Shown here: positions 10,509 to 18,675 of the stretch, in pieces
Layout: the number at the start of each line of letters is the position of its first letter
Position numbering within the stretch: position 1 is the stretch's first letter
From: Humulus lupulus
Taxonomy: Eukaryota > Streptophyta > Magnoliopsida > Rosales > Cannabaceae
Length of the DNA: 64,000 nucleotides
Assembly (NCBI RefSeq): GCF_963169125.1
Contig: NC_084798.1
Span: forward strand, 173,629,980 to 173,693,979
Direction: 5' to 3'
Made by a program: the position numbers and the translations under genes
The notes under the pieces: model-generated
What the model was told of the DNA's origin: nothing
Databases searched by the model: none
What the model saw: the letters and a program-made list of their open reading frames with translations, nothing else

Positions 10509-11305
10509 CTGCAACAGAAGAGAAATAAAGATTAAAGTTAGTGAATGAGCATAATGAAGTCAACAGCTGGGGGCAGGTTCATGAACTAAAGAGTCAAAAT
10601 GAAGAAATCAAGAGCAAGACAGGGGGTCGGCCTAGTGAGCTTAAGCATAGGCCGACCACCCCAAGGAAGTAAGCTTCAGAAAGGTGCCTAAGGACCGCTC
10701 AATTCTCCAGAATATTTTTTGGGATTCCAGGTGGCCAGCTTATGCTTGGGCTGACCACCCTGAATCCCTGAAAATCATTTAAGGCAAGGGGTACTCGGCC
10801 TAGGGACCCCTTCTATCCCTGGAAATTTCCCAAGGGGAAGAGAGGGAATGCTCGGCCCATGCCAAGGAGGTCCTCGGCCCATGGACCCCTAAGGTTGTCA
10901 GCCTAGCCCTAATTCTATCCCTGAAAATCGCCTAAGGGAAGGAAAAGGACTACTCGACCTATGAACCCCTAAAGTGGTTGGCCTAGCCCTAATTCTAGCC
11001 TGGAAATCGCCTAAGGGAAGGAAAGGAGTATTCAACCTATGATCTATGAGTGGTCGGCCTAGCCCTAATTCTAGGTTTGGAAATCGAATAGGGGAAGGGA
11101 AGGAAGTACTCGACCCACCAAGCTATAGAGGTGCTCGTCCTAACCTAGTTCATATGCCTGAAAATCGCATAAGGAGAAGCAGGAGGTGCTCGGCCCAATC
11201 CAGAGTCCATCCCTGGGAAAAGAAGTCCTCAAAAAGGAAAAGTGTTTCTTATGAATCTAAGCACATTTAAAATAAATGATGTGATGATTAGAAGAGAATA
11301 CTTAC
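10509..11305 (-). other. 5'UTR intron of the Tat1 antisense gene
   Basis: On the minus strand a consensus donor CTTTG|GTAAGTATT lies at 11305, and the acceptor CTTCTGTTGCAG ends at 10509, right before the ATG. The predicted intron is 797 nt and contains the GGTCGGCC-rich repeat cluster. The Tat2 gene has the same arrangement: leader exon, intron, then ATG within 0-8 nt of the acceptor. Confidence 0.6.
10620..11215 (+). repeat. Imperfect repeats rich in GGTCGGCCTA / CTCGGCC
   Basis: Units of about 65-75 bp recur, built around GGTCGGCCTAGCCCTAATTCTA and GAAAATCGCCTAAGGGAAGGAAA (for example 10908-10950, 10976-11025, 11050-11100, 11155-11180). The first copy holds a perfect 10-bp inverted repeat (10625-10634 with 10648-10657, GGTCGGCCTA...TAGGCCGACC). 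The same GGTGGTCGGCC word recurs in the 3' LTR (12055-12265) and near 7541-7600. Confidence 0.75.
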
Positions 11306-11395
11306 CAAAGATCTGAGTTTGACCAGGACCTGGAAAAATCAGACTTGGATCCTATTTGAAAGTGGCGCATGGAGTAGGAATGAGAAGAGAGGATC

Positions 11396-11403
11396 TATTT
11401 ATA
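11396..11403 (-). promoter_or_regulatory. Minus-strand TATA box of the Tat1 antisense gene
   Basis: On the minus strand GAGAGGTTATAAATAGATCC contains TATAAATA at 11403-11396. A transcript start near 11365 would give a leader exon of about 60 nt ending at the consensus donor at 11306/11305. TATA, leader and donor occur in the correct order and spacing, which supports a real promoter. Confidence 0.55.
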
Positions 11404-11409
11404 ACCTCT

Positions 11410-11745
11410 CAGGCAGGCAATATATTTTTAGGAATTCAAATTTCCTTGAAAAATATCTAATATGGTTTAAATTTAAATTCCTTGAAAAATATCTATACTT
11501 TTAGGAATTTAAATTTCCTTGAAAAATATCTATATTTTTAGGAAATCAAATTGTTTGAAAAATATTTATTATTTTTAGGAAATAATATCCTTGAAAAATA
11601 TATTATGATTTTAGGACCCTAAAAACTCCTTGAAAAATATATTATATTTTTAGGATTTCAAATTTCCTTGAAAAATATATTAGATTTTTAGGAAATTAAT
11701 TTTTCTTGAAAAACCTAATTATTTTTAGGAATAACTAATTATCTC
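11410..11745 (+). repeat. AT-rich tandem repeats (TTTAGGAA...CCTTGAAAAATAT)
   Basis: About eight to nine imperfect units of roughly 35-45 bp alternate TTTTTAGGAA(T/A) and TTCCTTGAAAAATAT. They lie upstream of the minus-strand TATA box and just before the 3' polypurine tract, so they may form the upstream region of the antisense promoter. No coding content is seen. Confidence 0.8.
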
Positions 11746-11884
11746 TGAAAAATTCGTACCAAGCAAAGTATCGATTGTAACAAGTACTGTATAATGTCTC
11801 GGGGGACTTGACTATCTAAGTACTGCTACGGTATGTTTCTCGGGCCTGGATCAAGTTTATCGTAATGTTTAGTACATTACAATA

Positions 11885-11899
11885 AACTTGGGGGGCAAA
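11885..11899 (+). promoter_or_regulatory. 3' polypurine tract of Tat1
   Basis: AACTTGGGGGGCAAA directly precedes the LTR start TGTTATCC. This is the primer site for plus-strand DNA synthesis. The Tat2 counterpart at 39434-39448 is nearly identical (AGCTTGGGGGGCAGA). Confidence 0.75.
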
Positions 11900-12895
11900 T
11901 GTTATCCCTCAAAAATACAAGGATGACATGGCGAATGAGAATGTGACACGTGACATCACAAATCAGGGAAAAACGACAAAGTATTGAGAAAAGACCGACG
12001 AGAAAAAAGGATAGGTCCAAGACCTATAGGAAAATCGACCAAGCCAGTACCCCTAGGGGTGGTCAGCCTGACCCCTACCCCTAGGGGTCGTCGACCCAAG
12101 CAGGCCCTATACCCCCTAGGGGTGGTCGGCCCAAGCAGGCCCTATACCCCCTAAGGGTGGTGAGCCCAAGCAAGCCCTATACCCCCTAGGGGTGGTCGGC
12201 CTAACCCTACCCCAAGGTGGTCGGCCCAATATGCCCAAGGACCTTAGGGGTGGTCGGCCTAAACCCCCAAGTACACTTCACTGAGAAGTAATTACTCTCA
12301 TTCAAACTGAGATCAACAAGGCTAGCACCTTGAAGATCAACAGGCCTAGCACTCAGAAGGTGACAGGTCCAGCACCCAAGCTTTGGTCGTTGGGCCTAGC
12401 ACTTAAGTCTGACATACCAACAGAGACTTAGAATTTCCCAAAGGTTTCTATCGTGCATTATCCACCACGATCTATAGAAACAAGCGAAGACCCATGATCT
12501 CATAATCGTGGGAAGGTGGAGACGTATCTCCACTCACCATGATCGTGTACCAAACCATGATCTCCAGTACTACTGATCGTGTAACAGCCCCTGGGTACTA
12601 TAAATAAAGGACCCAGGGCTTCATAAAAATGGGACTTCTTTTTTGAACTCTTTTTTGGACTAGAAAAATTCTTCTGAGAAGTGAATTCCTGAGTTCATAC
12701 TTGTAATTTTCGAGTAACTCAATACTAAAGACTAAGTGGATTAGGTTATTACTGTTCATTAGAACAGGGCTGAACCACTATAAATTTATGTGTGTTTACT
12801 TAAGATAATCGTATTATGTCATTAATATTACTTATTTTGTTCAAAAGGTGTCGTACATTGTACATACGACCGTTGGCCAATTTCATAGGTCAACA
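11900..12895 (+). repeat. 3' LTR of Tat1 (996 bp)
   Basis: It begins TGTTATCCCTC after the polypurine tract and ends GGTCAACA. The Tat2 LTR also ends GTCAACA. A TATA box (TATAAATA, 12599-12606) and a start region near 12630 are visible. The U3 carries 36-bp repeats (see separate entry). The matching 5' LTR is outside the window, so the exact limits rest on the TG...CA ends and the polypurine tract. Confidence 0.75.
12045..12265 (+). repeat. 36-bp tandem repeats (CCTAGGGGTGGTCGGCC) in the Tat1 LTR
   Basis: Three good and several partial copies of a 36-bp unit CCCCCTAGGGGTGGTCGGCC-CAAGCAGGCCCTATA occur, with shorter decayed copies on both sides. CCCCTAGGGG is itself palindromic. The array is upstream of the LTR TATA box. 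Confidence 0.75.
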
Positions 12896-13332
12896 AACGC
12901 CTTATAATTTCCGTTACTTCCAATATCCTCGAATAGTTACCAAATAATTTCCCATTACCCGATCAATCCTGGTAATGAACTAAATTATCAAATTACCCTT
13001 AGGCTCACCTCGAGTTGGGTATTTGACCCCGTTATGACTAAACTGCTAACTTGCTACCTAGGATCGCCTCGTGCCGAATAACTCAAATATATCCACATAA
13101 TAATGTGGTCTCAACCCATAAACACATAAATAAACAAATATGCTTTCAACGGGCCAAAATTACTAAAATGCCCTTCTAATAAGAAATAGGCCTACATGCA
13201 TGCAAATATAGTCATATAATAATACAACTCACATAATCATGCATATTATCACATAATAATACAGTAAACCATTTATTGCCCTCGCCCCATAATCAAGGCA
13301 CTAAGCCACATTAGGGAATTTGGGACGTTACA
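12896..13332 (-). repeat. 3' LTR of the chromovirus remnant
   Basis: On the minus strand it starts TGTAACGTCCC (ending at 13332), right after the polypurine tract GGAGGGGATAGT. It ends ...AAGGCGTT. The complementary end CGTTACA, expected from TGTAACG, is lost by 3 bases, which is explained if Tat1 inserted at TGT|AACGC. About 90 per cent match to 15491-15930 by eye. Confidence 0.8.
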
Positions 13333-13373
13333 ACTATCCCCTCCTTACAGGAATTTTGTCCTCGAAATTTTAC

Positions 13374-15480
13374 CTAAACAACTCGAGATACTAATTCTCT
13401 ATATCTGACTCCAGTTCCCAGGTCCTCGACCTTGCTGTTTCTCCATAATACCTTAACCAAAGGTATAGTCTTGTTCCTCAAGACCTTGTCCTTCCTGTCT
13501 AGTATCTGGATTGACTGTTCCTTATAGGAGAGATCTTCCATAAGCTCCAGATCCTCGTAACTCAACACATGAGTCCCATCTGACACATACTTTTGAAGTG
13601 TCAAAACATGGAACCCATTGTGCACGACTGACAGTGCCGGAGGTAAGGCCAACCTATAGGCCACCTGACCGATCCTGTCCAGGATCTCAAATGGTCCCAC
13701 AAATCTACGCCTTCACTTGTCCTTCTTCCCAAATTTCCTCACCCATTTCCATGGTGAGACTGACATAGTCTCCCACTTGGAACTCCATGTTCTTGCGTTT
13801 CAGATCAGCATAACTTTTCTGTCTACTTTGAGAAGGGATCATCCAAGCTCTAATCTTCTCAATATCCTCATTGGTCCTCTAAATTGCCTCAAGACCCAAG
13901 TATTTCCTTTCTCCTGTCTCATCCCAATGAGTGGGTGATCTACATTTCCTACCGTACAATATCTCATAAATAGCCAATCCAATGGTCGACTAATAGTTGT
14001 TATTGTAGGAAAACTCTATCAAAGGAAAATACTTACTCTAGGACCTTCAAAGTCCAGCACACATGCTCACAGCAGGTCCTCTAATATCTGAATCATCCTC
14101 TCAGATTTTCCATCTGTTTGAGGATGATAATTAGTATTGAACTTTAGTTGCATACCCATAGCCTTCTGCAAACTTCCCCAAAACTTGGAAGTAAATGTGG
14201 GGTCCCGATCTGATACGATCAACCTTAGAGACCCATGAATGTGCACTATCTCTCTCACATAGAGATCTGCATACTGGTCAACTGTATAAGTCATCCTCAC
14301 TAGTAAGAAGTGAGTTGATTTGGTGTATCAATCCATGATAACCCACCCCGAATCATGTTGACCTCCTGGGTAATCCCACCACGAAATCCATCGTGATGTC
14401 CTCCCATTTCCACTATGGGATGTCCAGAGGCTGTAATAGCCATATTGGTCTCTGATGCTCAGCCTTAACTTGTTGACATGTCAAGCACTTAGACACATAT
14501 TCTATCACATCCCTCTTCATCCCAGGCCACCAATATAGCGATCTCACATCTTGATACATCTTTGTGGTGCCTGTATGAAAAAAGTAAGGGGTAGTATGAG
14601 ATTCAACCATAATCACTCGTCTGATAACAGTGTCCATCGGAACACAGATCCGACCCTTATATCTCAACAAACCCATATCCGACAATGTATAATCCCTAGC
14701 CACTCCAGCTAGAACGTCCCCTCTGATCTTTTTCGGTTGTGGATCAACCAACTGACTTTCCTTTATTCTCTTCAACAAAGTAGATTGTAGCGTAATGTTG
14801 GTCAACTGGCCCACCAACAATTCTATTCCAGCTCTGGTCATATCCTCTGCCAACTCCCTGGATATCTGTGTTGCACTGTATAACTGTCCCGGACCCTTCC
14901 AGTTTAAGGCATCTGCCACTACATTTGCCTTCCCTGGGTGATACAGGATTTCAAAGTCATATTCCTTCACCGACTCCAGCCAACGCCTCTGTCTCATGTT
15001 CAGGTCTTTCTGTGTGAAAAGGTATTTCAAGCTATTGTGGTCAGTGTATATCTCACACTTCTCCCCACAAAGGTAATAACTCCATACCTTTAATGCAAAG
15101 ACCACTGCTGCCAATTCTAGATCATAAGTGGGGTATCTCTTTTTATACTCTTTCAAATGACGTGATTCATAGGCAATCACCTTCCTTGTTTGCATTAGAA
15201 CACAACCTAAAACTTGTCTTGAGGAATTACAGTACACTTCAAACTTCTCTTGATCTGTCGGAAGACTTAGAATTGGAGCTGTAATCAATCGTTGCTTCAG
15301 TTTCTGGAAGTTGTTCTCACACTTATCGGACCACAAAAATCTCTGATTCTTGCGCGCCAGTTCTGTCAATGAGGTAGCAATCCTAGAGAACCCTTCCACA
15401 AAACGCCTATAATAACCTACAAATCCAAGGAAGCTCCTAATCTCTGAGGCATTCCTTGGCCTTGGTCAATATCTTGCCTC
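13374..15480 (-). pseudogene. pol: Chromovirus pol remnant: RT connection, RNase H, integrase, chromodomain end
   Basis: On the minus strand, reading begins at the RT connection (NASEIRSFLGF.GYYRRF, near 15455-15400). It passes through RNase H (KVIAYESRHLKEYKKRYPTYD; YTDHNSLKYLF) in one open stretch, 15399-14413, that also holds the integrase zinc finger (C..CQQVKAEHQRP near 14480). A stop follows at LDIP, then a frameshifted integrase core with YHPQTDGKSERMIQILEDLL (14067-14130) and a final piece 13700-13374. That last piece carries the integrase C-terminal GPFEILDRIGQVAYRL motif and the chromodomain-like LVKVLWRN. The DALSR motif of RNase H reads DALNW. Between 14300 and 14413 and between 13700 and 14067 the frame is broken. 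The product is inactive. Confidence 0.85.
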
Positions 15481-15490
15481 AATCATAATT

Positions 15491-15930
15491 AACGCCTTAT
15501 AATTTCCATTACTTCCAATATCCTTGTATAGGTACCAAATAATTTCTTATTACCCGATCAATCCCGGTAATGTACTAAATTATCAAATTACCCCTAGGTT
15601 CACCCCGAGCTGGGTATTTAACCTCGTTATGACTAAACCGCTAACTTGCTACCTAGGATCGTCTCGTGCCGAATAACTCAAATATATCCACATAATAATG
15701 TGGTCTCAACCCATAAACACATAAATATACAAATATGCCCTCAACGGGCCAAAATTACTAAAATGCCCTTCTAATAAGAAACAGGCCCACATGCATGCAA
15801 ATATAGTCTTATAATAATACAACTCACATAATCATGCATATTATCACATAATAATACACTAAACCAGTTATTGCTATCTTGGCCCCATAATCAAGGCACT
15901 AAGCCTCATTAGGGAATTTGGTATGTTACA
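15491..15930 (-). repeat. 5' LTR of the chromovirus remnant, fused to RT sequence
   Basis: It matches 12896-13332 and starts TGTAACAT on the minus strand at 15930 (mutated from TGTAACGT). It ends GGCGTTA, then runs straight into RT coding sequence. No primer-binding site or gag follows. The CACTA-like GTCGC begins at 15931. Confidence 0.8.
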
Positions 15931-16210
15931 GTCGCCGTTGACAAATGTCGCGAATCAAATTTGATTTTGGGAATTTATTAGCAGCGACAGTGTCGCTGCT
16001 GATTGAAGATAGGTGCACTACTGATAGTCCCAGCAAATAATACTTTATTATGTTGGTTGAAATTTTTGAGGGAAAAATGGACGGTTAACCTTTTCGACGC
16101 TACTATTAGCGGTGACACCGTCGCCTCTAATAGTCATCCGAGTATTGAATTTATGGTGGAAACAGTGTTGTTTTCTATTTACGGTGACAGGTGTCGTCGC
16201 TAATAGCAGT
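15931..16210 (+). repeat. Left subterminal repeats of the CACTA element
   Basis: Short palindrome-like units occur here: GTCGCCGTTGACAAATGTCGCG, GCAGCGACAGTGTCGCTGCTGATT (near 15980-16004), GCGGTGACACCGTCGCCTCTAATAG (near 16109-16133) and CGGTGACAGGTGTCGTCGCTAATAG (near 16181-16205). Units of the form GCGAC-NN-GTCGC-TAATAG resemble the subterminal transposase-binding repeats of CACTA elements. They recur at 53420-53695. Confidence 0.75.
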
Positions 16211-16745
16211 CTCAATATCTCAGACCAACCTTTGTCTCCCTTCCCATTATCTGCGAAACCCAACCCAGAAACAAAAAGCACCCCAGCCCCAAACGACAAA
16301 GACCCTCGCCTCGTCAAACCCCACCCCCTCCGCCACCGTACCCCAGTCGTTGACTCCTCTTCCCGATCACCACCGTACCCATGAACCACCTCCCCTCCCT
16401 GACGCCACCGTACCCCAACGATGCCCCCTCCACTGTATCCACCACCACCTCTGTCACCACCATTTCCCCTATCCCAACGCTCCTTTCCCCGACCACCACC
16501 GTACCCACGAACCATCTCCCCTGCCTGATGCCACCATACCCCTACCGATGCCCCCTCCACCGTATACACCACCTCCGCCACCCTATCCTCCATTTCCCCT
16601 ATTCACCCCCACCTCTGCCACCATCACCAACTCCACCGTACCCCACCACCACCTTAATCCCTAAAAACGTCACAATCTGATGCCCCATCTCCATTTCTTC
16701 TATCCACCACCACCTCTGCCACCGCAACCACCACAACAGCACCAT
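16211..16745 (+). repeat. C-rich low-complexity stretch (CCACC/CCCTCC), two 130-bp imperfect units
   Basis: The region is dominated by CCACCACC, CCACCGTACCCC and CCCCTCC words. A unit running from CCACCGTACCCATGAACC through GATGCCCCCTCCACTGTA to CCATTTCCCCTAT appears twice (about 16372-16480 and 16495-16600). Pro-rich frames on plus and Gly-rich frames on minus are by-products. It could be an untranslated leader or a decayed repeat; I find no domain. Confidence 0.55.
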
Positions 16746-17479
16746 ACCCACTCAAGTTTGTGTTTTATTTTATTTATTTTTTTAATTTTTTCAAATTTTT
16801 ATTTCAGATTTATATATGAGTATATATGTGCATATGTGTGTATATATGTGTATGTGTGTATAAATTTTAGATTTTATTTTTACTAACTTTGATTTTTGTT
16901 TTTGATTTCGTTTATGAAAGGAGAAAATAAACGCTCTCTATTGGCAAGGTTTTCAAGTATTTAGCTCTAATATTTACCAATGCTTGCTCTTATGTCAAAT
17001 TTATATCTTTGTTGTGCATTTTAGTATAATATATATGTATATGTTTGTGTTTTTCTGTGTATATGTATTAGTTTTTATTAGAATTTTTTAATTGTGTATT
17101 AATTTGGGTGTAGTATTTGTATTTGATATTTGGGGAATTTTAAAATACTACATGTAGGTAGATTTAATATGTGAACTTGAAATATAAATATGACTTTGGT
17201 TAGTAATATGCGTTTGATTTTAGTTAATAATATGTGAACTTGAAATATTTGTGTTTTAATTTGTTTAATGATATGTGTATATTTTGTATGGTGAAAAGTT
17301 TAGTCTTGTTAATATGTATATTGTAAAATATTTTGGGAATTTCTGAGTGTTATTTGCATGGTTTAATACTTTTGGATATGTTAGAATACAACCGTTATGC
17401 TGCCCAAATTTCGGTAGAGTTATGATAAATCATTATTATAGTAATTGATAAAAAAAAATATTCTAAAAATTGATACAGA
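16746..17479 (+). other. AT-rich CACTA interior without recognisable genes
   Basis: The sequence is T-rich, with TATATGTGTATATATG-type simple repeats near 16810-16860 and 17030-17060. I find no coding signature. It may be a 5' leader or large intron of TnpD. Confidence 0.5.
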
Positions 17480-17770
17480 AACATTGGGGGACAGGGGTCG
17501 GGGGTCCAGGTCATGGGTCGGGGGTCGTGGTCAGAGGTTGGAATAGGGTGGGTGGTTGGGGTTGGGGGTTGGGGTTAGGAGGTCAGGATCGCAGTTGTGG
17601 GTCGGGGATCGAGGGTCGGGGTTCGAAATAGGGTGGGTGGTTGGGGTAGGGGTTAGGGGGTCAGGGGTTGGGGTTAGGAGGTCAGGATTAGGGTTGGGGT
17701 CGGGGTTGGGGTTAGGATTGGGGCTGGGGGTCAGGATCGGGATCGGGGTCGGGTTCGGGGGTCAAGTTTA
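17480..17770 (+). repeat. G-rich degenerate array (GGGGTCGGG / GGGTTAGG), quadruplex-prone
   Basis: About 290 bp consist almost only of short G-runs separated by TC, TT or TTA: GGGGTCGGGGGTC, GGGGTTGGGG, GGGGTTAGGA, GGTCAGGATC. Some units look like telomeric GGGTTAG, but the order is irregular. There is strong strand asymmetry (G on plus) and G4-forming potential. The reading frame here is low-complexity and not a gene. Confidence 0.75.
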
Positions 17771-18250
17771 GTTTCATTACAATATATAGGATAAGATAAT
17801 TAAATAATAAAAATATTTAATAAGATAATTAAATAATAAAGTTTTAACTTAATAATTAATAAAATTATTAAATAATAAAGTATTAATTTAATAATTAATA
17901 AGGTAATTAAATAATAAAATTTTAATTTCTTAATTAAATAATAACGTAATGATGTAATAATTAATAAGATACCAGAAATGATAAAGTATTAGTTTAATAA
18001 TTAATAAGATAAGTAAATAATAAAATTATTAATTCAATAATTAAATAATAATAATTACAATATGAATTAAATAAAACTAAACTCGAATAAGTTGTATTTC
18101 ATAAATACATAGGTAATTATATATTAACATTTAATTTTAAAATTTTTACAATAATCTTAAAATGTGTGACATCATAATTTGAGCAAATCATAAGACTTTG
18201 TAAGACATCATAAAATGTGTTGAAAAAATATTTAATTTTTGTTGTTTTTC
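17771..18250 (+). repeat. AT-rich imperfect repeats of TTAATAATTAATAAGATAATTAAATAATAAA
   Basis: The words AATAATTAATAA(G/A)AT and AATTAAATAATAAA recur about every 40-70 bp between 17785 and 18060. They directly follow the G-rich array. No genes are seen. Confidence 0.6.
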
Positions 18251-18468
18251 TCTTTGATCATATTATCACCTAGTGATAATGTTTTCTTTATTATTTTTAA
18301 TCACGAAAAGCCTTAGACCCGTTCGGAGAAGCCTTAATACACTTCTTTGAATTATCTGGACGGTATGTGTCTGCATGGATAGTTTGAGTTTGTTATATAC
18401 CTATAATTTTATCTATTACTCAATTTATTGTTTTGTTAGTAGAGATTTTGGTATGTGTCTCCTTATTT

Positions 18469-18517
18469 GTTCTCATAAGTGGGCAAACTTATTATTAGTC
18501 TGCCCACTTATGAGAAC
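18469..18517. repeat. Perfect 17-bp inverted repeat with 15-nt loop
   Basis: GTTCTCATAAGTGGGCA at 18469-18485 is the exact complement of TGCCCACTTATGAGAAC at 18501-18517. It lies about 160 bp upstream of the first TnpD domain. The stem is short for a miRNA precursor. Perfect identity in an otherwise decayed element is notable. Confidence 0.8.
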
Positions 18518-18675
18518 CATAGGGAGCTGCTGTCGAAATTTTTACACAAACGAAACAATGAAAAGAGTGTAGATTAATTTATATGTATACTACAAACCTG
18601 AATGGGATATGTTCTTTCCCTTTTCACACACACATAGTCAATTCTACTTAATGATATTTTACTTTTGTACCATAG

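Larger units (their letters stand above)
4033..12895 (+). mobile_element. Tat-lineage Ty3 retrotransposon 'Tat1', 3' portion with antisense gene
   Basis: The visible part holds, in order: the end of reverse transcriptase, RNase H, a second (archaeal-type) RNase H, integrase, a 90-bp tandem repeat array, an antisense spliced gene, a polypurine tract and a 3' LTR of 996 bp. Dual RNase H plus an antisense extra gene is the signature of the Tat lineage. Gag, protease and the reverse transcriptase fingers/palm are missing and presumably lie upstream of the copia insertion, outside the window. Stops and frameshifts show it is dead. Its right end abuts a chromovirus LTR, so it probably inserted there, with AACGC (12896-12900) as right target duplication. 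Confidence 0.8.
12896..15930 (-). mobile_element. Chromovirus-type Ty3 retrotransposon remnant (Tekay/Del-like), minus strand
   Basis: Two direct LTR copies (12896-13332 and 15491-15930) flank a pol remnant read on the minus strand. The 5' half of the interior (primer site, gag, protease, most of the reverse transcriptase) is gone: the 5' LTR at 15491 is fused directly to the RT connection region. The C-terminus after integrase contains PLVKVLWRN, which is typical of the chromodomain end of Tekay/Del elements. The left LTR is cut by Tat1, and the right side abuts CACTA subterminal DNA. Confidence 0.8.

Noticed and set aside
10625..12265. Possible CRISPR-like spaced repeats (GGTCGGCC words)
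   Set aside because: Spacing and units are irregular and the genome is eukaryotic. This is LTR and intron minisatellite sequence.
16048..16886. Overlapping Pro-rich (plus) and Gly-rich (minus) frames of 90-181 codons
   Set aside because: They come from a CCACC/GGTGG low-complexity repeat. Frames are open on both strands because of composition, with no domain, start context or splice logic.
17556..17771. Gly/Val-rich frame of 71 codons
   Set aside because: It is the translation of the G-run array and has no protein features.
18469..18517. Candidate miRNA precursor
   Set aside because: The stem is only 17 bp with a 15-nt loop, too short for a plant miRNA hairpin.
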